From assembly GCF_004331735.1 (NCBI RefSeq), contig NZ_SJSO01000009.1, forward strand, positions 62,001 through 126,000: 64,000 nt of DNA, read 5' to 3'. Every line of letters starts with the position of its first letter. The stretch's first letter is position 1. The notes below the pieces were generated by a model. It was not told the DNA's origin and made no database searches. It saw only the letters and a program-made list of their open reading frames with translations. The translations under genes and the position numbers were made by a program. Positions 26,402 through 36,045 of the stretch are shown here, in pieces. This DNA comes from Pedobacter psychrodurus. GTDB lineage: Bacteria > Bacteroidota > Bacteroidia > Sphingobacteriales > Sphingobacteriaceae.

Positions 26402-27409
26402 ATGAACATTACAGCCACACAAAACCAGTTTATACCGTCGGTTTCTGCTGACAGCGCGCTTTCAAAAGAAACAAAAGTTTTTTTGAACGCCCTGAACAGT
26501 TCGGGCAGCCAGCCTATAGAATCCCTGGCTCCAGTAGCTGCCAGACAAGTTCTTGTCGGCGCCCAGGCATCAAAAACGGTAGATCTCTCTGGCATCAGCG
26601 AATCTGAACTGATCATTAATGCTGATGGCTACCAGATTGCCCTCAACATTGTAAAACCAGAGGGTTCCACAGCAGAACTACCGGCATTTATTTTCATACA
26701 TGGCGGCGGCTGGGTACTTGGCGATTACCCAACTCATAAACGCATGGTGAGAGACCTGGTGATACTATCAGGCTGCAGCGGCATTTTCATCAATTACACT
26801 CCCGCACCCGATGCGCAGTATCCCAGACAACCTGATGAAATTTTTGCGGCCACTAAATGGATTGCGAAACACGGGCATGAAATAGGCATTGATGGCAAAC
26901 GACTGGCATTGGTAGGAAACAGCGCAGGGGGAAATATGGCGACAGTAACCGCATTGAAATCAAAAGAAAACGATGGCCCTGAAATAAAACTTCAGATCTT
27001 ATTCTGGCCGACGGTAAACAGCGATTTTGAAACCGGTTCATACAGGCGATATGGACAGGAAAGGTTTCTTACCACGCCACTCATCACCTGGATGTACGAG
27101 AATTATATCCCTGACCATGAACAGAGAAAGGAGATCTATGCAGCACCGTTACTGGCCACCAAAGATCAGCTTACGGGCCTCCCGCCCACGCTGATACAGG
27201 TCGGTGAGGCTGATATTTTTTATGATGAGTGTCTGGCATACGGACGTAAACTCGATGAAGCCGGTGTCAGGGTAACGACAATGGTCTATGCCGGGGCAAT
27301 TCACGATTTCGGTCTGCTAAACCCCTTATCTGATACCCCACAATCAAAGTCCCTCTTCCTACACGCCGCAGCTGAACTTAAAGCATACCTCAAACCAGAG
27401 ATTTCTTAA
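26402..27409 (+). CDS. Alpha/beta hydrolase of the hormone-sensitive-lipase type
   Basis: 335 residues, probably an esterase. The oxyanion-hole motif HGGGWVLGD (about 99-107) and nucleophile elbow GNSAGG (about 175) define the HSL/esterase family; the acid is likely in EADIFYDE (about 270) and the histidine in AIHDFGLL (about 300). The first 60 residues are an extra N-terminal stretch without an obvious signal peptide, so it is probably cytoplasmic. First gene of a two-hydrolase operon (gap 31 bases) under a sigma-54-like promoter, divergent from the NtrC-type regulator. Confidence 0.9.
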   Translation: MNITATQNQFIPSVSADSALSKETKVFLNALNSSGSQPIESLAPVAARQVLVGAQASKTVDLSGISESELIINADGYQIALNIVKPEGSTAELPAFIFIHGGGWVLGDYPTHKRMVRDLVILSGCSGIFINYTPAPDAQYPRQPDEIFAATKWIAKHGHEIGIDGKRLALVGNSAGGNMATVTALKSKENDGPEIKLQILFWPTVNSDFETGSYRRYGQERFLTTPLITWMYENYIPDHEQRKEIYAAPLLATKDQLTGLPPTLIQVGEADIFYDECLAYGRKLDEAGVRVTTMVYAGAIHDFGLLNPLSDTPQSKSLFLHAAAELKAYLKPEIS

Positions 27410-27440
27410 ACATCAAAAGAAAGATCATAAAAAAAACAGA

Positions 27441-28223
27441 ATGAAATCGATAAAATCAAAAACAGTCGTTTTTGTAACCGGGGCGTTCGTGAGCCACATT
27501 GGCTGGGACAAATGGGTTACCTATTTTGAAAGCAAAGGTTATAAGGCCATTGCACCCTCCTGGCCCTTTAAGGAAGATCCTCCGGCAGAAATCAGGAAAA
27601 GGCAGCCTGATGCCAGAATTGCTTCATTGAACCTGACGCAGGTGGTGGACAATTATGCTAACATCATCAATGCCTTACCAGAGAAACCCATTATCATCGG
27701 CCATTCATTGGGCGGCCTCATTACCCAGCTATTGGTTCAGCGAGGGCTGGCTGATGCAGCAGTGATATATCACTCGGTTCCGCCGCAGGGCGTACTGTCT
27801 TTTAAATGGTCTTTTTTAAAAGGGGTAACGCCTTCATTGGGGCTTTTCACTTCGGCAGACAAAACCTATCTGATGTCTTTTAAACACTGGCAGTATACTT
27901 TTACAAACGGTATGCCTTTGGCCTATCAACAGGAAATGTACAACAAACTGGTGATACCTGAATCAAAACGGGCAGCAAGGGGCGCACTGTCCAGCCAAGG
28001 GAAAGTAGATTTTAAAAGACCGCACGTGCCTTTATTGTTCCTTTCGGGTACCAAAGACAACATTATACCGCCATCTTTGAACTATACCAATTTCAAAAAA
28101 TATAGCCACACAGGCTCGATCAGGGAGTATAAAGAATATCCTGACAAAAACCATCTGGCAATGGACCACGCCAACTGGCGGGAAGAAACAGACTTTATTA
28201 TTGACTGGCTTAACAATCACTAA
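27441..28223 (+). CDS. Alpha/beta hydrolase
   Basis: 260 residues. It begins with a beta-strand TVVFVTGAFVSHIGWDKWVTYFESKGY, then the nucleophile elbow IIGHSLGGLI (about 97), LFLSGTKDNIIPPSLN with the likely acid (about 205), and KNHLAMDH with the catalytic histidine (about 240). It lacks a signal peptide. Second gene of the operon starting at 26402 and ends at a strong terminator that also separates it from the convergent regulator at 28255. The substrate is unknown. Confidence 0.88.
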   Translation: MKSIKSKTVVFVTGAFVSHIGWDKWVTYFESKGYKAIAPSWPFKEDPPAEIRKRQPDARIASLNLTQVVDNYANIINALPEKPIIIGHSLGGLITQLLVQRGLADAAVIYHSVPPQGVLSFKWSFLKGVTPSLGLFTSADKTYLMSFKHWQYTFTNGMPLAYQQEMYNKLVIPESKRAARGALSSQGKVDFKRPHVPLLFLSGTKDNIIPPSLNYTNFKKYSHTGSIREYKEYPDKNHLAMDHANWREETDFIIDWLNNH

Positions 28224-28224
28224 A

Positions 28225-28256
28225 CTAAAAGCCCTGCGGAGGGGCTTTTAGTTTTT
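28225..28256 (+). terminator. Terminator between convergent hydrolase and regulator genes
   Basis: Arms CTAAAAGCCC and GGGCTTTTAG around TGCGGAG, followed by five T on the plus strand. Confidence 0.85.
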
Positions 28257-30381
28257 AACCCTTCCCAACGGAAACAACTTTTTCCTTAACAATGCCTAGT
28301 TTGGCTATCTTGGAGTTAAGCGTAGAGACAGGGACACCAAGTTTGACTGCAGCACCATGCGGCCCAAAAACCTTCCCTCCACACCTATTGAGTACATTTA
28401 AGATATGCTCCCGCTCGTTTTCATCTATTGTTTTGATATGGTCATGGCCTGCTTTCTTTTCATTGCCCCTATTCTGCGTAATGGAAAAATGGATTTCTTT
28501 GATCACCGGTCCCGGTGAAAGCAGCACGCTCCGCTCCATCAGATGCTCAAGCTCCCTTACATTACCTGGCCAGTGATAACCTATCAGGTCCTGGAGAACT
28601 TTCTCACTGAATGTGGCCACGTTTTTGCCCGTTTTTTTCGCAAACTTTTCAATAAAAAAATTAGCCAGGCCATGGATATCTCCCTTTCTGCTCCTCAAAG
28701 GCGGCAAGGTAATGGGGAAAACGTTCAGGCGGTAATAAAGATCGCTTCTGAACATCCCGTTGGCAACCTCTTTTAGCAAGTCACGGTTGGTGGCGGCGAT
28801 AACCCTTACATCTACCTTTATGCCCCCCTTACCTCCGATCCGCTCAATTTCCCGTTCCTGCAGTACACGCAGTAATTTAACCTGCAGGTCCAATGGCATT
28901 TCTCCAACTTCATCGAGGAATATGGTCCCTTGATGGGCCAGTTCGAATTTACCTGTCCGTCTTTCCATAGCGCCTGTAAAACTCCCTTTTTCATGCCCAA
29001 AAAGTTCGCTTTCGATGAGATTGGCGGGCAGGGCGGCGCAGTTTACCTTGATCATCAGTTTTTCCTTTCTTTTTGAATTTCCATGTATTGCCCTTGCAAC
29101 AAGCTCTTTGCCTGTACCTGTTTCACCGAGCAAAAGAACCGTGCTATCTGTTGGGGATACCTGACTGATCATCCGGAAAACTTCAGCCATCTCTTCACCT
29201 GAGCCAATGATCTCACTATGGTTATTGTCTGTTTCGATCTCATTCTGAAGATATGATTTTTCTTCCATGAGCTTGAGCCTATAACCATCAATTTCCTTTA
29301 ACTGGTCCTCTATTTTTTCATTGGCCAGTATATTTGATAAGGCAATGGAAAGCTGCACTACCGTTCCGCTAAAAAGGCTGCTATAAAACACATCAAATGT
29401 CTCGGCCTTTTCAGGCTCTATCCACAGTACGCCGATCGGTTCGCTGTAGCGCGTCAGTGCAATGCCGATAACGGTCCTGATTCCTATCCCGTGCCAAAAC
29501 CTGATATACCCCGGTACATCCTTGCGCGTGAGCAGCGCTGCGATATTGAAAATAAAAGGTTTGTCCGAAACCATAAACACATCAAAAACCCCATCATTGA
29601 TGTCAAATTTAGTATTCAGCGCCTTGGTAAATTCCGGCATTCTGATGTAGTCTGCATCTAAGTTATAGATAAATCCACCATGGGTTTTTCCATTCTCGTG
29701 GATCACAGAAATCACATAATCCCTGATGTTGCAGAGTTTTTTCAGCTGGTCATTGATGATGGCATTCAGGTCATGCTTGGTCCTCACTGCGGCCATGCTG
29801 TTACTAAAGGACAGCAATATTTCCTTCTCTTCTTCCCGCTGTTTGATTTCCTCCAGATAAATGATGTTTGATACGGCAACGGCAATCTGGTTAACTGCTC
29901 CCAAAACCAGACTGAGCATCCCTTTATCCTGATCTAAAGGTTTTTCCAGGTAAAACTTGACCAGCCCGAATTTTTCGCCCGCCTGTTGCAGCACCACACA
30001 GACCACCTGCACGATACCTGAATCACGAAAGATCTTCACTTCCCAGCGGCTCAAGGCTAAGGGCGCATCCCCAAGATCAAGAACTATCGGGCCCTGATCT
30101 TCTGCGGGCCCTAAGAGCATTTCCCATCTGACCGTTGAACCGGTGGTAATAAAACTATCATAATCCGGATGCCGCCTTAAATTATCCCCGGGATCCGACA
30201 CAAAATTTTCGGATACCTTCTCTGGATTGTTAAAAGTAAATATGGTAAAGCCGGTAAAGCCTAAAAGTGGTTTGATCCTGTTATTGATTAAATGGACAAG
30301 CGCTTCCTTGCCTTTGATATTGGCGATATCGGTACTTACTGATAACAGGATATTGCATTGCTGATCAGAAAAAACGGTCAT
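28255..30381 (-). CDS. GAF-domain sigma-54 activator (FhlA-like)
   Basis: 708 residues without a receiver domain. Two GAF-like sensory domains (about 1-175 and 190-350) precede a coiled segment ([10 protein letters not shown]) and an AAA+ domain (about 385-610) with Walker A GETGTGKE, Walker [13 protein letters not shown] and the sigma-54 contact loop GSFTGA in place of the common GAFTGA. The C-terminal helix-turn-helix [25 protein letters not shown] resembles that of the regulator at 24731. A small-ligand signal bound by GAF domains is likely. It sits among the promoters it may control. Confidence 0.93.
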   Translation of the reverse strand: MTVFSDQQCNILLSVSTDIANIKGKEALVHLINNRIKPLLGFTGFTIFTFNNPEKVSENFVSDPGDNLRRHPDYDSFITTGSTVRWEMLLGPAEDQGPIVLDLGDAPLALSRWEVKIFRDSGIVQVVCVVLQQAGEKFGLVKFYLEKPLDQDKGMLSLVLGAVNQIAVAVSNIIYLEEIKQREEEKEILLSFSNSMAAVRTKHDLNAIINDQLKKLCNIRDYVISVIHENGKTHGGFIYNLDADYIRMPEFTKALNTKFDINDGVFDVFMVSDKPFIFNIAALLTRKDVPGYIRFWHGIGIRTVIGIALTRYSEPIGVLWIEPEKAETFDVFYSSLFSGTVVQLSIALSNILANEKIEDQLKEIDGYRLKLMEEKSYLQNEIETDNNHSEIIGSGEEMAEVFRMISQVSPTDSTVLLLGETGTGKELVARAIHGNSKRKEKLMIKVNCAALPANLIESELFGHEKGSFTGAMERRTGKFELAHQGTIFLDEVGEMPLDLQVKLLRVLQEREIERIGGKGGIKVDVRVIAATNRDLLKEVANGMFRSDLYYRLNVFPITLPPLRSRKGDIHGLANFFIEKFAKKTGKNVATFSEKVLQDLIGYHWPGNVRELEHLMERSVLLSPGPVIKEIHFSITQNRGNEKKAGHDHIKTIDENEREHILNVLNRCGGKVFGPHGAAVKLGVPVSTLNSKIAKLGIVKEKVVSVGKG

Positions 30382-30418
30382 AACTTGTATTGGTTATCGT
30401 GTGAACAAATCATTATTT

Positions 30419-30676
30419 CTATCTATTACCGCAGAAAACAACATCAGCCATTAATAGTCCCTGTTCACCAGTAAAGGTTTCTACTGTATAAACATATTTT
30501 TGGCAACAGCTCAACTGATCAAAACCCTGCGCAGCCAGCCTAAGCTCAACCGCTTCACTGAGAAAGAACGAATTGCTTTGTATGCAGAGCACCCCGTAAT
30601 CGGCCGTTATTGCAAAATCGAGATGATATCCCCTGGCATGCAGATCGATAACCTGTTTGGTTAAAAGGCTGTTCAT
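30419..30676 (-). CDS. Small protein resembling the short 'PRPP synthetase-like' family
   Basis: 85 residues. The pattern VIDLHARGYHLDFAI...LCIQSNSFFLSEAVELRLAAQGFDQ...YVYTVETFTGEQGLLMADVVF recalls a short Bacteroidota family often labelled phosphoribosylpyrophosphate synthetase (KGYxxDFN...LxLxPEEFxVxxxYRFEG...VYAISS...GVLVDAYG). It has none of the features of true PRPP synthetase. The match is weak and the function unknown. Its upstream region has GGCATG and an upstream element at the regulon spacing, so expression with the neighbouring hydrolase at 30930 is likely. Confidence 0.6.
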   Translation of the reverse strand: MNSLLTKQVIDLHARGYHLDFAITADYGVLCIQSNSFFLSEAVELRLAAQGFDQLSCCQKYVYTVETFTGEQGLLMADVVFCGNR

Positions 30677-30700
30677 GTTGATAATTTTATCAAGCAGGAG

Positions 30701-30781
30701 TTAAACATCATGCCAAATAGATAAACAACTAAAAAACAATCAGTTACAGAATACACAAACTGCTCATTTATCGAAATATCG
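30701..30781 (-). promoter_or_regulatory. Candidate sigma-54-like promoter and upstream element for 30676
   Basis: On the minus strand TTTGGCATGATGTTTAAC has GG at 30714-30713; the -12 position (N10 further) reads AA rather than GC, so this half is poor. CGAAATATCGCTAATC (30772-30787) starts 58 bases from the GG, the same spacing as the other promoters. Confidence 0.5.
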
Positions 30782-30821
30782 CTAATCTTTGATCAGGTTA
30801 TATATCCAACGGATACTTTAA

Positions 30822-30901
30822 CGGAATACCGCTAAACAGAAAAACCAACAAAACACAACGAATTGATTAACAGCAACATAAACAATCGGCATAAGAATTG
30901 G
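30822..30901 (+). promoter_or_regulatory. Sigma-54-like promoter and upstream element for 30930
   Basis: Upstream element CGGAATACCGCTAAAC (30822-30837), core edge 57 bases before GG (30888-30889) of TCGGCATAAGAATTGGG. The -12 position reads GG instead of GC. ATG follows at 30930. Confidence 0.65.
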
Positions 30902-30929
30902 GAGGCATTGTGAAAATTAAAACCGAAAC

Positions 30930-31787
30930 ATGAAAACAATTAAAGAACCACAGTTAACTGCCGTTGAAATCCCTAACCAATATATCCAGGCGGGAAAGAA
31001 CAAAATTGCCTACCGTAGCCTTGGCGAGGGAAAAGCCATCCTGCTCTGCAATAGGTTCAGGGGAATTTTAGACACCTGGGACCCCCTGTTTTTGGACAAT
31101 CTTGCGAAAAAACACCAGGTAATCATTTTTGATTATCCGGGAATCGGCCTGTCCACCGGAAGCTTGCCTACCACAAGCCTGGAAGTGGCAATGGAAGTAA
31201 AAGCATTTGCGGAGGCATTGAAACTGAAAAAGTTTATCCTCGGCGGATGGTCTTATGGCGGAACCGTTGCCCAGACTTTTGCCGCTCATTTCCCCGAGAT
31301 GATCTCCCATTTGATCATCATCGGCTCAAATCCACCGGGAGAAAACGGGACGCCGCCGGAACAGGTCTTTTTTGACGCAGCGCTTAAACCGGTAAACGAT
31401 CTGAATGATGAAATCGTCCTGTTTTTTGAACCGGCCTCGCAGTCAAGCGTGGCGGCCGCAAAAAAATCGAATGAAAGGATAGCAGCCAGAAAAACAGACT
31501 TAAGCGTAATGGTGCCGCCGGAACTGTTCAACAATTACTTTATGGGAGGTGCCGATTTCAAAACAGACAGCTATAACTCCAGGGAAAAACTGGCACACAC
31601 CAAAATCCCGATATTGATCTTAATGGGTGACCACGATCCCAGTTTCCCGGTAGAAAACTGGTTTCCGATCATCAAAACATGGAAAACCTCGCAGTTTATT
31701 ATCCTGCCGAATTCAGGTCATGGTCCACAGCATGAATATCCAAAACTAGCAAGCAGATATATCGCTGCCTTTACCAAGTTGAGCTAA
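30930..31787 (+). CDS. Alpha/beta hydrolase
   Basis: 285 residues. It shows GEGKAILLCNRFRGILDTWDP, the helix region YPGIGLSTG, nucleophile elbow LGGWSYGGTVAQ (about 105), LILMGDHDPSFPVEN with the acid (about 235) and LPNSGHGPQHEYP with the catalytic histidine (about 262). The usual HG oxyanion motif (HGF/HGG) is replaced by NRFRG. No signal peptide. Single-gene unit under a sigma-54-like promoter, convergent with the aldo/keto reductase gene. Confidence 0.88.
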   Translation: MKTIKEPQLTAVEIPNQYIQAGKNKIAYRSLGEGKAILLCNRFRGILDTWDPLFLDNLAKKHQVIIFDYPGIGLSTGSLPTTSLEVAMEVKAFAEALKLKKFILGGWSYGGTVAQTFAAHFPEMISHLIIIGSNPPGENGTPPEQVFFDAALKPVNDLNDEIVLFFEPASQSSVAAAKKSNERIAARKTDLSVMVPPELFNNYFMGGADFKTDSYNSREKLAHTKIPILILMGDHDPSFPVENWFPIIKTWKTSQFIILPNSGHGPQHEYPKLASRYIAAFTKLS

Positions 31788-31791
31788 ACTA

Positions 31792-31823
31792 CATCACGCT
31801 AAATCGGCAAATTTAGCGTGATG
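31792..31823. terminator. Palindrome between convergent genes
   Basis: Arms CATCACGCTAAAT and ATTTAGCGTGATG around CGGCAA, 13 pairs. No T-run on either side, so it is only a possible terminator, usable in both directions. Confidence 0.55.
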
Positions 31824-31825
31824 AA

Positions 31826-32881
31826 CTAATATACTTTATGTTTGATTTCTATAGCATTGCCGCCAAAAATACTGTTCTGTTGCTCCGCAATAGTTTCATG
31901 TGGACTGCCTAAAGCAACAGCGCTGGCGAGATTGAGCTGATCTATAATCTCCTGTGGCAAAGTAACGGTTAATGCTTTCAGGTAAACATCAAGCTGTGGC
32001 AGTGTTCTGGGCCCCACAATCGTGCAGCTGTAAATTCCGTTGCTTTTATCCTTTTGCCTCAACCAGGCCAATGCCAGCTCGGTTACATTGATATTCAATG
32101 TTTTCGCAGCATCATCAAGCGCATCTAAAACCTGGCTGGCCTGCTGGCTGTTCTCACCTTTTACCAATACCCCTCCCCAGGCTTTTTTCCTGGATTCTTC
32201 AGCAAGGTTTTGATTCCGGTATTTGCCGGTCAATGTACCTCCTGCCAATGGAGACCAGTAGGCAACACCAAGTCCCAACGCATCTGCCATGGGCAACAAT
32301 TCCCGGTCTGCGGTGCGTTCCAAAAGATTGTATTCGATCTGGATGCCGATTACAGGTGTCCAGCCTTTCATATCGGCAATGAGCGAGGCTACAGCGATGC
32401 GCCATGCGGGAAAATTGGAAAATCCACAATATAGGATCTTGCCCGAACGGACCAGATCATCCAAGGCCCGCAAAATTTCCTCGATCGGTGTCTGGTTATC
32501 TGAGAAATGCGCCCAATAAATATCCAAACGGTCTGTTTGGAGTCTTTTTAAACTTTGCTCAACAGCATAAACAATATTTTTTCTGCTGTTTCCGGTGGTC
32601 TGTACACCAGAGCCACCAGTAGAGAATTTAGAGGCCAGGACAAGATTTTCCCTATTTCCTTTAATAAACCTGCCAAGCAGCTCTTCTGATTCTCCGTATT
32701 GGTAGCCATCCGCGGTATCAATAAAATTCCCGCCCATATCGATATACCGTTTGAATATCCGCTCTGCCTCATCTGCCTGGGTACCGTAACCCCAGCGTGT
32801 ACCAAAATTGCCAGTTCCCAAAACCATTTCAGAAACCCTTAACCCGCATTTCTTTCCAAATATCTTATTGTTCATCACCAT
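31826..32881 (-). CDS. Aldo/keto reductase
   Basis: 351 residues, NADPH-dependent carbonyl reductase family (YccK/GSP69-like subgroup with insert). The catalytic tetrad is visible: Asp and Tyr in NFIDTADGYQYGESEELLG (about 50-65), Lys in LVLASKF (about 85) and His in DIYWAHFSD (about 125). The cofactor region reads WSPLAGGTLTGKYR and IVGPRTLPQL. Start ATG at 32881 (or the second Met two codons later). It has a well-formed sigma-54-like promoter. Its role in the regulon may be reduction of aldehydes or ketones. Confidence 0.92.
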   Translation of the reverse strand: MVMNNKIFGKKCGLRVSEMVLGTGNFGTRWGYGTQADEAERIFKRYIDMGGNFIDTADGYQYGESEELLGRFIKGNRENLVLASKFSTGGSGVQTTGNSRKNIVYAVEQSLKRLQTDRLDIYWAHFSDNQTPIEEILRALDDLVRSGKILYCGFSNFPAWRIAVASLIADMKGWTPVIGIQIEYNLLERTADRELLPMADALGLGVAYWSPLAGGTLTGKYRNQNLAEESRKKAWGGVLVKGENSQQASQVLDALDDAAKTLNINVTELALAWLRQKDKSNGIYSCTIVGPRTLPQLDVYLKALTVTLPQEIIDQLNLASAVALGSPHETIAEQQNSIFGGNAIEIKHKVY

Positions 32882-32909
32882 TAGAATTAGTTAGACATAC
32901 TGGGGTACA

Positions 32910-32990
32910 GCAAAAGACATACCTACATCATAAAACACTAACAGACAATCAGATACATAAATACAGATAAAATATATTGTCGAAATAGCA
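32910..32990 (-). promoter_or_regulatory. Sigma-54-like promoter and upstream element for the aldo/keto reductase
   Basis: Minus strand TAGGTATGTCTTTTGCTG: GG 32923-32922, 10 bases, GC 32911-32910, with TTGCT as in the sigma-54 consensus. CGAAATAGCAAAATTT (32981-32996) begins 58 bases from the GG. A second copy, CGAAAAGCCGCTAATT on the minus strand (33020-33005), lies next to the end of the neighbouring gene. Confidence 0.75.
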
Positions 32991-33020
32991 AAATTTAACC
33001 AGTAAATTAGCGGCTTTTCG

Positions 33021-35585
33021 TTAGTACCTGAAACTCAGACCAAAATAAGGATACCAGCCTTCTTTAGAATAGGCAGCGAGCAAACGGATTACCGTGATCG
33101 ATGCGGGTGCGAAATAAAAACCGCCTCCCACCCCATGATGCCAAACATCAGATTTTTCGCCACGCTTCCAAACCCTGCCAACATCGTAAAGTCCCACAAG
33201 GCCCAATTGCCCGGGCAGAACATAATTCACAAAATCACCAAGTTTAAGCCTCAGCTCAAGGTTGTTGTAAACACTCTGCTCCCCTGCAAACCTGAACTGC
33301 CTATACCCCAATAAATTTCCTTGCCCACCCAAAAACTGGGCCTGATAAAAGGCCGGTTTACCTACGCCAATCCCTCCTCCGATCCTTTCAGCAAAAACAA
33401 GGTTTCCTTTAGGCCCTATTTTTTGATAATAGCTCAGGCTTGGGTTAAACTGGCCAAAGGAATTGGAATAACCGTTCAGACCTTTGTAACCAACTATTTT
33501 TAAATCAAGTAAAATCCCCTTTGATGGCAGTGTACCATTGTTTCTGGTATCAAGGCTGTACTTAAATGTTATTCCCACAAACATCTTGTCCCGGTCTACA
33601 GATGCGCTATCTGCAGAATGCGATAAAGAAGGTTCACCAATAAAGCGCCCGGTGTTTTCAGTTGGGTCATACCGGTAATATTGATATGCAAGACCAGCGC
33701 TGACCATTGCCTTATTACCTTTCCACCTGATAGCCGGATTTATTTCAAAAAGATTGAAACGGGCACGGTAATAAGAAATGTTATTGCCTGATTCATTGAA
33801 AAAGGTCTCATTTCCAAGACCGAAAAAATTCTGCGTATTGCTGGGCGCATAAACATTGGCCTGAATTACCACATCAGCTTTTCCAATGACCTTCAGCCAC
33901 TCCCCTATATAATTAAATTTAAAGGCCCCTGTGGCAAATGCATACAAAAATGAAAAAGACTGAGAACTTCCATAAGGGACTTTTCTAAACCCTGGCCTGA
34001 TGAGATTAAGTCCCAATCCAATTGACAGCCCATCATCGTTATTAAAGCCAAAATTTGGAGTGATAAAATGCCTTTTGTATAAATCTTTCGGCAGATATAC
34101 CAGATTGGCCGAATCGGAAGAAAGATATTTCCTAAGCTTTCCAGAATCAGCGCCACTGTATTCTTGCTTTTTTGAATCGTAAAGTAAAATGCCCTTTTTT
34201 GATTTCTCAATACCATATCCCTTCCCTCCATCTCCCCCAATTATCCTCACTTTGATATCTGACGCGGTGTTATTAAATTTCACCCTGTCATTACCATTAT
34301 GCAGATAAAGCCTGATTTCCCTGGTAATGGCAGGAACAAAATTACGCTGATAGAACAGCTCACCTTTATTTCCCTCTTTTGTGAGCTTAAATACTTTAAC
34401 CAAAAGGTTTCTGTTTGCACTATCGGCAATCTCTACCAGCTCATTTTTGTCAGTCAGCTCTATATCAACAATGCTGTTGAAGAAATGATAATAACCGTTC
34501 ATCAGTTTGGGCATATTTTGCCGCCTGCTTTTTAACTGATCAAGCAATTCATTTTTCTTTAACGTATAACCGGGCTCAGGTAGTTTTTTTAATGCTTTTT
34601 CAAAAAGTCCGTCTGTCATGAGCCCACAAAATTCTTTGACCACCTCATTCCACTGTTTTTCATCAAGCGCGTTAAACCAGCGGCTGTTGATTTCCCTTCC
34701 TTCCCATAAAAACCAGTTGATGTTCCGGATATCCCTTTCATATCCCTGCATCATCGGCAAAAACCAGGAAGACTGGGCATAACGCTGAACTTTACCCTCT
34801 GAGCGGTAAAAAACCTGGTCACGGTCTCTTGGGACAGGGATATAACTGATCCCTTTGGGGGACTTTAATGGCTTCCACCTCCACTGGTCATCGTGCCTGT
34901 CCCAATCGCCAAGCAACACATCCAAACATTTGAGTTTCAGTAGCAACACTGCGTTTATGGTATTATCATTATCTTCAATAAGTTTCTGGCGCATTTTAGC
35001 GGTATTATCAGATTTACCCATAGGCTCCCGTTCCTCCACCAGTGCTACCGTGTTTGCAAAATCCGCGGAGAATTCGCCAAGGTTTGGATCAGAGGCTATC
35101 CAGCCGATAACAGGACTGCTGTGCGGAGCACCGATGGCTTCGGCAAAAACAGGTACAACCAAGGCGGAAAAAGGGTGTTGGGCCGACATATTATCTTTGA
35201 TGATATCCCTTGCAAAAGTTTTCCGCAACGCAGGGGGAAGCAAGACTTCAGGATATTTTTCCACGCTGCGCAATACCCATTCATCGCCCTTGGTATCTAA
35301 AAGCCTGATGGATTTCTATTGGTTGCCCCCGCCTCTTTGAACAGCCTTTAAACCTCCCGCAAAATTTGATAAACGGATAACAGGAAGTTTGGTTTCCAGC
35401 GCATATTCCTTCCTGTAATTTTCCCCAAAAAGCTTCCGGTGGAAATTACTGACGCTATCATATTTCGGAAGTAACCGGACCCAGATACTATCTGTCCGGG
35501 CCAGCTTATCCTGAGCGAGGACCCTTACATTAAAAAAACATAAGGGTAGCAAGAAAATATAGGTTAAAAGGAATTTTGTTTTCAT
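33021..35585 (-). pseudogene. Kinase-like / Omp85-type beta-barrel protein with internal amber codon
   Basis: One frame from ATG 35585 (signal peptide MKTKFLLTYIFLLPLCFFNVRVLAQ) to 33021, interrupted by TAG at 35316-35318 between GGGNQ and KSIRLLDTKGDEWVLRSVEKYP. The segment after the stop has LLGDWDRHDDQWRWKP and PVPRDRDQVFYR, which look like the catalytic and metal loops of HipA/FAM20-type kinase folds (inference). The last 350 or so residues are an outer-membrane beta-barrel of the bacterial surface antigen (Omp85) type, ending in an aromatic residue (FGLSFRY). Total about 854 codons. It carries a sigma-54-like promoter. Confidence 0.7.
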
Positions 35586-35621
35586 GATCGTTAGGGTGAT
35601 TGGTTTAACATAACCATTAAG

Positions 35622-35702
35622 ACAAAACCTATGCCTTATCACAAAAGGGCTCTTTAAATGGCCCAGCCCTTAAAAATCATGGTCCCAGCAATCGATATTT
35701 CG
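35622..35702 (-). promoter_or_regulatory. Sigma-54-like promoter and upstream elements for 35585
   Basis: Minus strand AAGGCATAGGTTTTGTC: GG 35635-35634, then N10 and GT. CGATATTTCGCTAATC (35693-35708) begins 58 bases away; a second copy CGAAATATCGCTATTC is at 35722-35737. The rest of the gap to 36046 shows no gene. Confidence 0.65.
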
Positions 35703-36045
35703 CTAATCCCGGATCTACTGTCGAAATATCGCTATTCATATCTCAGCCGATGTGTAAACCTTCTGAACAACTTTGGAAATGATCTCTTTTTAATCAAAAT
35801 TATTGTTATTTTTAAACTATAACCGGAACAGACAAAAAACTAGTATAGGTAAGATGCTCAAAGTCCTCCATGGCACCTGGCATTGGCTCAACGATTTATT
35901 TTCAGGCCCATAATTTATTGGGCTTACCGCAAAATGGAAATTTATTCGGAGCCTTGAACAGGCGATTTTTCTCTGCGTATCTTTTTTAGCCTTTGTGGCA
36001 TAGGAAATGTAATCCGACCGGCGAGATTGTCTTAAATTAAATAAT

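Noticed and set aside
35316-35318. TAG read as pyrrolysine
   Set aside because: Nothing in the window suggests pyrrolysine use, and a simple nonsense mutation is more likely.
35722-36045. Regulon promoter for the kinase at 36046
   Set aside because: An upstream element is present, but no GGYAT motif occurs 57-60 bases from it on the plus strand.
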